Positions 17,484 through 24,084 of a stretch of DNA of 31,698 nt are shown here, one piece after another. The notes under the pieces are model-generated. The model did not search any database, was not told where the DNA came from, and saw only the letters and a program-made list of their open reading frames with translations. The number at the start of each line of letters is the position of its first letter. Position 1 is the stretch's first letter. The translations under genes and the position numbers were made by a program. This DNA is from a virus. The stretch lies in the IMG/VR virus record IMGVR_UViG_3300025769_000497, positions 1 to 31,698 of that record. The stretch is one strand, 5' to 3'.

Positions 17484-17731
17484 TGGCACTCAAAAAGTCT
17501 CAGAGGTCTTTAAAGAAGTGGACAAAGCAGAAATGGAGAACTCCAAGTGGTAAGAAGTCTTCTGAAACTGGTGAAGTCTATGCTCCGTCTGCAAAAATTA
17601 AAAGGCTTAAGTCTACTCCTGCAGGTAGAAGAAAACTTGCAGCAGCTAACAAAAAGAAACGTGCTGCTACTGCTAAAGGTAAGCAACATGCTAAACATGG
17701 ATTACATAAAAAGAAAAGGAAGAAGAAATAA
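17483..17731 (+). CDS. Small lysine-rich protein, KWTKQKWRT family (82 aa)
   Basis: The protein contains KKWTKQKWRTPSGKKSSETG followed by VYAPSAKIKRLKSTPAG and a poly-basic end (KKKRKKK). The WTKQxWRT-xSGK-SSETGE signature is a recurring domain of unknown function in marine phages (I believe DUF5872, unverified). An alternative plus-frame ORF overlaps it but lacks the family pattern. TAATG junctions link it to both neighbours. It may bind nucleic acid; this is inferred from charge only. Confidence 0.75.
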   Translation: MALKKSQRSLKKWTKQKWRTPSGKKSSETGEVYAPSAKIKRLKSTPAGRRKLAAANKKKRAATAKGKQHAKHGLHKKKRKKK

Positions 17732-18021
17732 TGGCTAAGAAGAAAGACTCAAGGCTTGCAAGAGCAGGTGTTTCTGGTTTCAATAAACCTAAACGTACTC
17801 CAAGCCATCCTAAAAAATCTCACATTGTTGTAGCTAAAGAAGGTGATAAAATAAAGACTATTCGTTTCGGACAGAAAGGAGCTAAGACTGCAGGTAAACC
17901 TAAAGCAGGTGAGTCTAGACGCATGAAGATGAAACGTAAATCTTTCAAGGCTAGACATGGTAAAAATATTAGAAAAGGTAAAATGTCTGCAGCTTATTGG
18001 GCTGACAAAGTTAAATGGTAA
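17731..18021 (+). CDS. Conserved basic marine-phage protein (96 aa)
   Basis: The sequence includes RLARAGVSGFNKPKRTPSHP, KSHIVVAKEGDKIKTIRFGQ, a Lys/Arg-rich stretch KSFKARHGKNIRKGKMSAAY and the end WADKVKW. I recall this as a highly conserved short protein of many marine podoviruses and myoviruses, with no known function. It has a small beta-type core (HIVVAKEGDKIKTIRFG) flanked by basic segments, more like a folded nucleic-acid-binding domain than its three upstream neighbours. It closes the TAATG-linked series. Confidence 0.78.
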   Translation: MAKKKDSRLARAGVSGFNKPKRTPSHPKKSHIVVAKEGDKIKTIRFGQKGAKTAGKPKAGESRRMKMKRKSFKARHGKNIRKGKMSAAYWADKVKW

Positions 18022-18026
18022 CGTAA

Positions 18027-18377
18027 ATGGTAGAAGCAATAGACTTCATAAACCAAGTAGGATTCCCGATTGCTAGTGCGCTAGGATTGGGTTTCTTCAT
18101 TTGGAAGCTTATAAATAAAATCATTGATGGCATGGAAAAGAAGATAGATGTTGTTGATGAAAAGGTAGATGCTAGTTTAAATGCTATGGAAGAACGGCTT
18201 AGTACTAAACTAGATTCTCAATATGGCATCATAGTAGCTTTAATTGATAGAGTAAGATCTCTTGATAATCAAACAATACGACAAGATGTACTTCTTAAAA
18301 CTTTGTTAGGTATTCCTAACTTAATTGAAATAGATAAAGTGAGTAAAGCAGACCGTGAAGATCAAAGAAAAGATTGA
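18027..18377 (+). CDS. Membrane-anchored coiled-coil protein (116 aa), holin-like topology
   Basis: One hydrophobic helix at residues about 8-28 (INQVGFPIASALGLGFFIWK) precedes a long charged coiled coil (KKIDVVDEKVDASLNAMEER) and a short C-terminal segment. The GFPIA-x-LGLGFFIW pattern recalls single-TM phage proteins annotated as holin-like or of unknown function. It starts 5 bases after the basic-protein series and overlaps the csgF-like gene by 23 bases, so it heads the curli-like operon. It could anchor that system in the inner membrane or take part in lysis. The sequence does not decide this. Confidence 0.6.
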   Translation: MVEAIDFINQVGFPIASALGLGFFIWKLINKIIDGMEKKIDVVDEKVDASLNAMEERLSTKLDSQYGIIVALIDRVRSLDNQTIRQDVLLKTLLGIPNLIEIDKVSKADREDQRKD

Positions 18378-18858
18378 AAATATATCAATAAACAAACTTA
18401 TTAATTTATTATTTGTGTGTAATTTTATTTTTTTGTTTATGGTAATTTTTTTTAGTGACGCATTAAAAGCTGACGAAATACTTTACAAGTTTAAAAGTCC
18501 TAGCTTCTCTGGAATAAATACATCAAGTCATTATCTTACTATAGAAAACCAAGAAGCTACAAGAGTTAGAGATATTAAAGAAGAGATAGAAGCTTATAAA
18601 GATGAACTAGCCAGAGAAGCAGACAACACTACACTTGCAAGGTTTATAAGAAACTTAGAAAGCAGAATCTACGCACAGTTGTCACGACAAATGGTAGAGC
18701 AACTGTTCGGAGAAACACCACAAACATCAGGTACACTTGAGCTAGAGGGCAACACTATTGAATACAAAGTTGAAAATGAACTTATCACACTTACTATCAC
18801 AGATGAAGAAGGTAGCGTTACCAGTATTTCTGTGCCTATCGGCAGCTTTACTTTCTAG
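18355..18858 (+). CDS. csgF: CsgF-like curli assembly protein
   Basis: In bacteria CsgF sits in the mouth of the CsgG pore and helps curlin nucleation at the cell surface. Here, a GTG start gives 167 residues with a signal peptide (hydrophobic core 15-33, likely cleavage after ALKA39). The mature N-terminus DEILYKFKSPSFSGINTSS closely follows the conserved CsgF segment that inserts into the CsgG barrel (aromatic-x-F-x-(N/S)-P-x-F-x-G). The middle helix (RFIRNLESRIYAQLSRQMVE) and the beta-rich C-terminus with LTITDEEGSVTSISVP also match the family. It overlaps the csgG-like gene by 56 bases. Strong family call; its role in a phage is unknown. Confidence 0.88.
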   Translation: MKIKEKIENISINKLINLLFVCNFIFLFMVIFFSDALKADEILYKFKSPSFSGINTSSHYLTIENQEATRVRDIKEEIEAYKDELAREADNTTLARFIRNLESRIYAQLSRQMVEQLFGETPQTSGTLELEGNTIEYKVENELITLTITDEEGSVTSISVPIGSFTF

Positions 18859-19624
18859 TTGTGCGCCAAGATATAGTTCTTTATTACAGGAAGGTGGTCT
18901 TCCTTATATTGTTATTGAGAAAGCTTCTGTATTAGATTTACAATCAGAAGAACTAAAGAACATACCTGCTGCAAAAAGAAAACCAGTAATAGCTATTTAT
19001 CCTAATAGCTTCAAAGATCAAACAGGACAAAGAAAAAGCAACGGACAGTTTGCTTTGTTTAGTACTGCAATAACACAAGCACCAGAAGCTTTTCTTATTA
19101 GAGCTTTGAAACATGCAGCAGATGGTGAGTTCTTTCAAGTGGTAGAACGTGTGGGTTTAGACTCATTAACCAAAGAAAGGCAACTTATACGCAGTACAAG
19201 GGAATCTTTTGAAGAGGAGAGTGCTGTGAAACCTCTTTTACTAGCAGGACTCATGGTACAAGGAGCTGTCCTATCCATAGATAGGAACATAAGAAGCGGT
19301 GGAATGGGTGCTAGGTACTTAGGCATAGGATCTAGTAAAGAATACAGAGAAGACTTAATAACTATATCACTTAGATTAGTTTCAGTATCTACAGGAGAAG
19401 TTCTTATAGAAGTATTAGTCAACAAGAGTGTTATATCAGTAGGACTATCACAAGATCTATTTCGTTTTATCTCAAGTGGAACAGAACTTGTTGAAATCGA
19501 GGGAGGAGCATCAGAGAATGAGTCAAGTTCTTTAGCTCTTCAACAAGCAATAGAAGAAGGAGTACTGTCTATAATTAAGACAGGTATAATTAGGAGGTAT
19601 TGGGAATATGAAAAAGTTAATTAG
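18803..19624 (+). CDS. csgG: CsgG-like outer-membrane curli secretion lipoprotein
   Basis: CsgG forms a nonameric outer-membrane pore that exports curlin subunits. The ATG at 18803 starts a lipoprotein signal peptide with lipobox LLSSC (lipidated Cys20), which fixes the start; earlier starts would bury it. Conserved elements include KPVIAIYPNSFKDQTGQ (61-77), FSTAITQAPEAFLIRALK (86-103), VVERVGLDSLTKERQLIR, SGGMGARYLGIG (165-176), SLRLVSVSTGEVL and the C-terminal ALQQAIEEGV with a late YWEYEK. The 273-residue length matches bacterial CsgG (about 277 with signal). By alignment to E. coli CsgG, constriction residues Tyr51 and Asn55 become Gly81 and Leu85, while Phe56 is kept as Phe86. The pore may therefore pass a different substrate. 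Strong call. Confidence 0.93.
   Translation: MKKVALPVFLCLSAALLSSCAPRYSSLLQEGGLPYIVIEKASVLDLQSEELKNIPAAKRKPVIAIYPNSFKDQTGQRKSNGQFALFSTAITQAPEAFLIRALKHAADGEFFQVVERVGLDSLTKERQLIRSTRESFEEESAVKPLLLAGLMVQGAVLSIDRNIRSGGMGARYLGIGSSKEYREDLITISLRLVSVSTGEVLIEVLVNKSVISVGLSQDLFRFISSGTELVEIEGGASENESSSLALQQAIEEGVLSIIKTGIIRRYWEYEKVN
19592..19598 (+). promoter_or_regulatory. Near-perfect Shine-Dalgarno before the curlin-like gene
   Basis: AGGAGGT lies 9 bases before the ATG at 19608, inside the end of csgG. It is the strongest ribosome-binding site of the cassette; csgF and csgG show none as good. This predicts that the secreted subunit is made in excess over the pore, as fits a substrate. Confidence 0.8.
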
Positions 19625-20354
19625 TATACTAGATTGTACTTTATTTAGTGTAGCTGTAATAGCAGGTAGCGTTTATTTATTTAATGAAGTTAGAGCTGAT
19701 GATAATGAAATATATGTAGATCAAGTAGGTGCTACAGCAAATATAGATCTTGAGCAGCTTGGAAGTGGTAACATAATCGGAGGTTTACTATCGACACACG
19801 GATCTATGACTCCGTTTGATCTTGATGGTGCAACCATGACGCTAGATGTAAATCAAATAGGTAACAACAACAAGATGCTTGGTGATATAAATAGTGATAC
19901 ATTTACTGGTGTCTTTGATTTTGATGGTGATACTAATAGTTTCACTATTCAAGTCGATCCTACAAATACTTATTCGGCAGACAACTCAAATGTAAACGTA
20001 GATGTTGACGGAAGTACAAATACATTTACTCTTGATCTAGCTACAAACAGTTTAGCAAGTGGCGCAGATATTGACACTATAGTACAAGGAGATTCAAATA
20101 CTGTGAACATTGATTTAGATGTAGACTCTGCTACAAACTACATAGATCTTGATGGTGACAGTAACACAGTTAATTATGATGGAGATGGGTATGCGTCTGG
20201 GTATTTCAAGTTGGAACACGATGGTAACTCAAGGTCGTTTGCTATTGATCAACAGTCTACTTTGGATAATGACTGGTTGCGCATTGTGTCTGACGGAAAC
20301 AACGGAACAGTATGCGTTAATCAGGACGATCAAGGCACAGCAGTTGGATGTTGA
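19608..20354 (+). CDS. Secreted curlin-like (CsgA/CsgB-type) acidic repeat protein
   Basis: The 248-residue protein has a signal peptide (residues about 1-30, cleavage near EVRA before DDNEIY). It continues with repeat strands of curlin style: IYVDQVGATANIDLEQLGSG, LDVNQIGNNN, VDVDGSTNTFTLDL, IVQGDSNTVNIDL and DGDSNTVNYDGDG. The Gln-x-Gly-x-x-Asn pattern is classic in the first two units; later units shift to Asp-Gly, making the protein very acidic. It ends with VCVNQDDQGTAVGC, where two Cys could form a disulphide. In bacteria such subunits leave through CsgG and form surface amyloid fibres. It overlaps csgG by 17 bases. It may be the cassette's export substrate. It could instead be a soluble beta-solenoid. 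Confidence 0.75.
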   Translation: MKKLISILDCTLFSVAVIAGSVYLFNEVRADDNEIYVDQVGATANIDLEQLGSGNIIGGLLSTHGSMTPFDLDGATMTLDVNQIGNNNKMLGDINSDTFTGVFDFDGDTNSFTIQVDPTNTYSADNSNVNVDVDGSTNTFTLDLATNSLASGADIDTIVQGDSNTVNIDLDVDSATNYIDLDGDSNTVNYDGDGYASGYFKLEHDGNSRSFAIDQQSTLDNDWLRIVSDGNNGTVCVNQDDQGTAVGC

Positions 20355-21372
20355 TATAGGAAGTATTACAGAACTAAACGGAAACACCAGAGTAGTAAGA
20401 GACAAACCATACGAAAGTGCTATAGATTTTTCTCTTAATGCTATGGATAAACTAGAAACTGCTCAAGGCAGAATGGGTGTTACGTTTAGAGATGAAACTA
20501 CAATACGTTTGACAGAACACAGCAATGTTATTATTGATGAGTTTGTGTTCGATCCTAATCCAAGTAAGTCTAGCATGGCTCTTAACTTTGTTAAGGGTAC
20601 TGGTAGATTTATATCCAGTAAAAAGAAACGTATACCTAACGACAACATTACTGTAAGGACACACGCTGCTACCATTGGAATAAGAGGTACAGACTTTACA
20701 ATAACTGTAAAAGAAACTGGTGAAGCTTTGGTAATACTTTTACCTGATGAGTTTGGTAATGCTAGTGGAGAGATAACTGTAAACACAGCGTTAGGACAAG
20801 TAATACTTAACAAACCTTATGAAGCTACTACAGTCTATAACTTTGAAACTGCACCAACTCCTTCGGTTATATTAGATCTAAGCATAGACATGATAGACAA
20901 CATGCTTATTGTTAATCCACCAGAAAGAGAAGAGATAGAATCAGATGAAGGTAACGCAGTAGCAGATAACATACTCGATGTAGACTTGTTAGAGTTTAAC
21001 GATCTAGATGAAGACCAACTACAGGAAAACGAATTAGAATATACAGAGCTAGATATAGACTATCTGGCAGGTAATTTTCTTGAAGATCTGCTAGATATAA
21101 TTCAAGATGTTGATGAACTTAGTAAAGCTGAGAAGTCTTTATCGGCTGATGGAGTTAAAGGAACAGCAGTCGGTTATGATAGTGACACACAGATAAGCAC
21201 CTTTATAACTGATACTCACCTAAAGTTCTTGCGTCAGATAGAAGATACATTAGAAATGAAAGTAGATAAAGCAGGCTCGTACAATATTCGTATTGAGCAA
21301 GAAGGTAAAGTAAATCAGATCACTACCAACGGAGGTAGTAGTTCTAATATTACAATAAAACAAGGTAGTTAA
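20344..21372 (+). CDS. FecR-domain protein with C-terminal curlin-like repeats
   Basis: The frame is open far upstream, but the conserved part begins at DVDIGSITELNGNTRVVRDK. The TTG at 20344 has an AAGG site 8 bases upstream and gives 342 residues; an ATG at 20269 would give 367. Residues about 1-130 form a FecR-type domain (RMGVTFRDETTIRLTEHSNV, later THAATIGIRGTDFTITV). A long acidic middle follows (DLLEFNDLDEDQLQEN). The C-terminus ends in curlin-like strands (NIRIEQEGKVNQITTNGG, NITIKQGS). No clear signal peptide is seen with either start, which is odd for a partner of exported curlin. In marine bacteria FecR-type proteins of this kind occur near surface-protein genes. It may be a chaperone, nucleator or anchor. 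Confidence 0.7.
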   Translation: MDVDIGSITELNGNTRVVRDKPYESAIDFSLNAMDKLETAQGRMGVTFRDETTIRLTEHSNVIIDEFVFDPNPSKSSMALNFVKGTGRFISSKKKRIPNDNITVRTHAATIGIRGTDFTITVKETGEALVILLPDEFGNASGEITVNTALGQVILNKPYEATTVYNFETAPTPSVILDLSIDMIDNMLIVNPPEREEIESDEGNAVADNILDVDLLEFNDLDEDQLQENELEYTELDIDYLAGNFLEDLLDIIQDVDELSKAEKSLSADGVKGTAVGYDSDTQISTFITDTHLKFLRQIEDTLEMKVDKAGSYNIRIEQEGKVNQITTNGGSSSNITIKQGS

Positions 21373-21378
21373 CCTTTT
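21362..21378 (+). terminator. Possible weak bidirectional terminator at the convergent junction
   Basis: AAGGT and ACCTT (21362-21366 and 21372-21376) form a 5-bp stem with a 5-base loop, followed by T-rich sequence. On the minus strand the same stem is followed by GTTTTATT. It overlaps both stop codons of the facing genes. The stem is short and AT-rich, so termination may be leaky; no better terminator is seen between the two arms. Confidence 0.3.
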
Positions 21379-21593
21379 CTTGCGTTTAAGTCTGCTTCTA
21401 TTTTATTATGTACAGCATCAAGCTCTCTTGTACCGCTTCTTATTACAGACTGTAGTAAATTAAAATCTTCTTTAGTTAATTTTTTTTGTAGTTCTGCAAT
21501 GTCTGTAGTAGTTCTTTCTGTTATTAGCTGTCCTTTTCTATTAAATAAGATTGTATATCCTAATAATTTAGCTTCCGTTCTTTTAGTTTTCAT
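21369..21593 (-). CDS. Small hypothetical protein (74 aa), last gene of the minus arm
   Basis: The product is basic and helical (MKTKRTEAKLLGYTILFNRK, then TDIAELQKKLTKEDFNLLQS). It starts one base after the ribonucleotide reductase stop and ends overlapping the stop of the facing FecR-type gene by 3 bases. No membrane segment, Cys or known motif is seen. I cannot name a function; the LTKEDFNLLQSVI stretch resembles helical protein-interaction segments but nothing more. Confidence 0.6.
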   Translation of the reverse strand: MKTKRTEAKLLGYTILFNRKGQLITERTTTDIAELQKKLTKEDFNLLQSVIRSGTRELDAVHNKIEADLNARKG

Positions 21594-21594
21594 A

Positions 21595-23511
21595 TTAAAT
21601 TATCTCACAAGTTCCTGCGCTACACGCAAGTTCTTTTGTATTCTCCGTATTATCTTCTTTTTCATATTCGGTAATCTTAGACCAATCTACCTTGTCGGTT
21701 GTCTTCTTTAACCATTTCCTGTACTCATTGTAAGTTATCTCTTGATAAGGAGCTTGCTTATATGAGTGATCTGAGTATGGTAAGAAGGATATACCTGATA
21801 TATCATCAAAGTTTTTATGTACCCAAGCACCTACTTCTAACCACTCGTTTTCTTTTACTGATATTGTAACAGAAGGTTTATGCTCACACCATTGATCTTG
21901 ATACTCTTTCCATATCTTCAAGTGTTCTATTGCTGATAAATCATTCCTAGTCAATGCACCTACAGGACTTTTCATTGGAAAGTAAAAGACTAAAGTATGC
22001 TCTGGCTTAGTAAGATCATCTTCATTGTATACTCCTGCATCAACCATTAGTTTAGCTAGAGGATCTTTCTTGTCTGCCCTTACTGTTCTAAGATAATATC
22101 TACTATGTCTAGTGTGAATACCAGAAGCACTATCCACTAACTGACTTACAGTTCCACTAGGTTTAACGCAAGTTATAGCTGCTGACTGTGGTATACCTAG
22201 TTTCTTAGCCCATACTTTATTTACATCAATAGATATTTGTTTTAATTTATCTAAATCTATTTTGCCATTTAGCATATCTTTATTATCCATAATACCTGTT
22301 AAAGACACACCAAGTAAAGACTCTTCTTGTGTGTTTTGTTTCCACTTACTTGTCAAGTATCTAAAGTTTGTAAGCGTAGCTTGGAATGTACCAAGAATTG
22401 TAGCAGCTTTTACTTTAGCTATTAAAGTATCTTCATTATCGTCAGGTCTAACAACAACCTCAGTTAGATTACAGAACTGTTTGTTGCGTAATATGATTTC
22501 ACTACAAGGATTACATCCAAAGTCTTTATACTCCTCTCGTCTACCATTCTTAGCAGCTTGTTTCTCGGCAGCTTGTCTATTAAAGATACCACGCTCACCA
22601 CTTTTAGATTCATATAGTGACAACCATTCACGCATAAACGCACCTGTTTCTGCAGCATCTGTATAGGCTACAGAGTTATTAGACAAAGCTCTTTGCTGAT
22701 TGTCTTCCCACCAAGCACCTGACTTAGCATTGCGCATACGATTGTCTGAGAGGTTGCTGAGAGAGATTAAAGCACTCCTCCTTACTCCTCCTACTACTAC
22801 AACTTCTGCGACCTTACACATCAAATCATGACAGTCTATGGACACAAGTTTACGCTGTCCTTTTGACATGGCATCACGGAATATGTTAATAGTAAACTCA
22901 AATAACTCTTCAAGAGGAGCAGGACCACTAGCACGACCACCAAATGTTTTAAGTCTAGCACCATAAGGTCTGATGTTAGACACATCCCAAGTGGGAATTT
23001 GCCCTGCATAAAGTAAAGATAATAATTCTTTGTAGGATTTTGCCCATCCTATTTTAGAATCAGCTACTTTAATAACTGTATCAGTTGGAAACAAATCTTC
23101 TGGAAGATCTGGTAGCTCGTTTATATACTGACGCTCTACGCTAAAGCCAACACCTGTACCACACATGAGTATGTAAAGTGTTTCATCAAATGCTCTAGGA
23201 CTATCAACAGCTACATAGCTACAGTTAAATCCTGCTACATTATCTTTTTGTAAAGCTAGTCCTGCTGACATCAATGCTCTCATGCTTGGCATAATGTTTA
23301 AATACAATACAGCTTTCTCTAAGTACTTTCTAGTTTCATCAAACTGTGACTTACTTAGGTTGTGGTTTTCTTTAAGATGTGTTTCAAAGAAATCAAAGTA
23401 TCGAGATACTGTTTCTGTCCACGTTTCTCTTCTTTGTTTATCTTCGTTCCATCTAGCGTACCTGCTTAGATGTATAAACTGTTGATAGTTTGTAGGTAAT
23501 TCTGTACTCAT
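21595..23511 (-). CDS. nrdJ: Class II (adenosylcobalamin-dependent) ribonucleotide reductase, monomeric type
   Basis: The enzyme reduces ribonucleotides to deoxyribonucleotides using vitamin B12 coenzyme, supplying DNA synthesis during infection. All key residues of the Lactobacillus leichmannii-type enzyme are seen: Cys97 (FNCSYV) and Cys347 (QFCNLTE) as the redox pair, and Asn334, Cys336 and Glu338 (GCNPCSEI) as the active site. The spacing of 11 between the thiyl Cys and the second redox Cys matches. A C-terminal CSAGTC pair (Cys630, Cys635) serves re-reduction. Other family segments are CGTGVGFSVER and CVKPSGTVSQL. The 638 residues are somewhat shorter than the roughly 740 of the bacterial enzyme, as is common in phages. 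AAGGA precedes the ATG, and an ATGA overlap links it to the upstream membrane-protein gene. No small NrdB subunit is needed. Confidence 0.96.
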   Translation of the reverse strand: MSTELPTNYQQFIHLSRYARWNEDKQRRETWTETVSRYFDFFETHLKENHNLSKSQFDETRKYLEKAVLYLNIMPSMRALMSAGLALQKDNVAGFNCSYVAVDSPRAFDETLYILMCGTGVGFSVERQYINELPDLPEDLFPTDTVIKVADSKIGWAKSYKELLSLLYAGQIPTWDVSNIRPYGARLKTFGGRASGPAPLEELFEFTINIFRDAMSKGQRKLVSIDCHDLMCKVAEVVVVGGVRRSALISLSNLSDNRMRNAKSGAWWEDNQQRALSNNSVAYTDAAETGAFMREWLSLYESKSGERGIFNRQAAEKQAAKNGRREEYKDFGCNPCSEIILRNKQFCNLTEVVVRPDDNEDTLIAKVKAATILGTFQATLTNFRYLTSKWKQNTQEESLLGVSLTGIMDNKDMLNGKIDLDKLKQISIDVNKVWAKKLGIPQSAAITCVKPSGTVSQLVDSASGIHTRHSRYYLRTVRADKKDPLAKLMVDAGVYNEDDLTKPEHTLVFYFPMKSPVGALTRNDLSAIEHLKIWKEYQDQWCEHKPSVTISVKENEWLEVGAWVHKNFDDISGISFLPYSDHSYKQAPYQEITYNEYRKWLKKTTDKVDWSKITEYEKEDNTENTKELACSAGTCEII

Positions 23512-23798
23512 ATCATAAAATCCTTTGTAATCTGTAAAGTTAATATTAGAAAGATAGAAGAAGAAAGAATTAAAAATATCACAGGCATTAACGCATCTTT
23601 TAATTCTACTTCTACTTCTAAAACTCCGTCATGTCCGTGAGCTATTATGTTTAGTACTACATAAAGTAAACATATTAAGCTTTGTGTTAGAGCTAATCCT
23701 GATAATAATAAAGCTCCTCTAATATCTGCAGTCCATATAAAGTATATACCTACTACCATTCCAAAGAAAGGTATCATATATAGTAATCTACCTAGCAT
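23508..23798 (-). CDS. Small integral membrane protein (96 aa, about 3 TM)
   Basis: Hydrophobic segments lie at about 4-22 (RLLYMIPFFGMVVGIYF), 28-52 (GALLLSGLALTQSLICLL) and 71-90 (MPVIFLILSSSIFLILTL). A short acidic loop with HGHDGVLEVEVELKD lies between the second and third. It starts behind GAGGAG, overlaps the upstream gene by 11 bases and the nrdJ start by 4 (ATGA). Its family is not recognised. Placement among replication genes suggests an early inner-membrane protein, for example one acting on host transport or superinfection; this is a guess. It could also serve as an anti-holin, but nothing shows that. Confidence 0.7.
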   Translation of the reverse strand: MLGRLLYMIPFFGMVVGIYFIWTADIRGALLLSGLALTQSLICLLYVVLNIIAHGHDGVLEVEVELKDALMPVIFLILSSSIFLILTLQITKDFMI

Positions 23799-24084
23799 TT
23801 GTTTTCTCCTCTACCCATAAGTGTATAGCTATTATAGCGTAGTGTATAATCTTTAATAAGTCTCCTTGATTTTTATAATTTCCAGTAACAGGATCAGGTT
23901 TCTTACCATAACGCATAGCATACTTTATAATATTGCCCATACAAAAACTCTCTCCGTGTCCTGCATCAATAATCATATCTGTTGCTTGATATTTTCCACT
24001 AGCATAATGTTTTTCATATGTTTTATCTACATATCTTTTTATTTGTTCTATTGTATTTTCTTCGTTGAATTTATAATCAACCAT
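23788..24084 (-). CDS. DUF3310-like small protein, possible nucleotide kinase
   Basis: The core ESFCMGNIIKYAMRYGKK followed by NQGDLLKIIHYAIIAIHLWV matches the DUF3310 pattern (GNxIKYxxRxGKK, then DLxKAxxYxxxxI). Proteins of this family occur in many phages near replication genes; T7 gp1.7, a nucleotide kinase, has been placed near it. The N-terminus is charged and helical. It is linked by a TAATG junction to endonuclease I, with AAGGAG 8 bases upstream. The family call is fair; the enzymatic role is uncertain. Confidence 0.7.
   Translation of the reverse strand: MVDYKFNEENTIEQIKRYVDKTYEKHYASGKYQATDMIIDAGHGESFCMGNIIKYAMRYGKKPDPVTGNYKNQGDLLKIIHYAIIAIHLWVEEKTNAR

Noticed and set aside
17547-17738. 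Plus-strand ORF of 63 codons in a different frame from the KWTKQKWRT protein
   Set aside because: It lies inside 17483-17731, whose product carries a recurrent marine-phage signature and correct TAATG junctions; the alternative has no such support.
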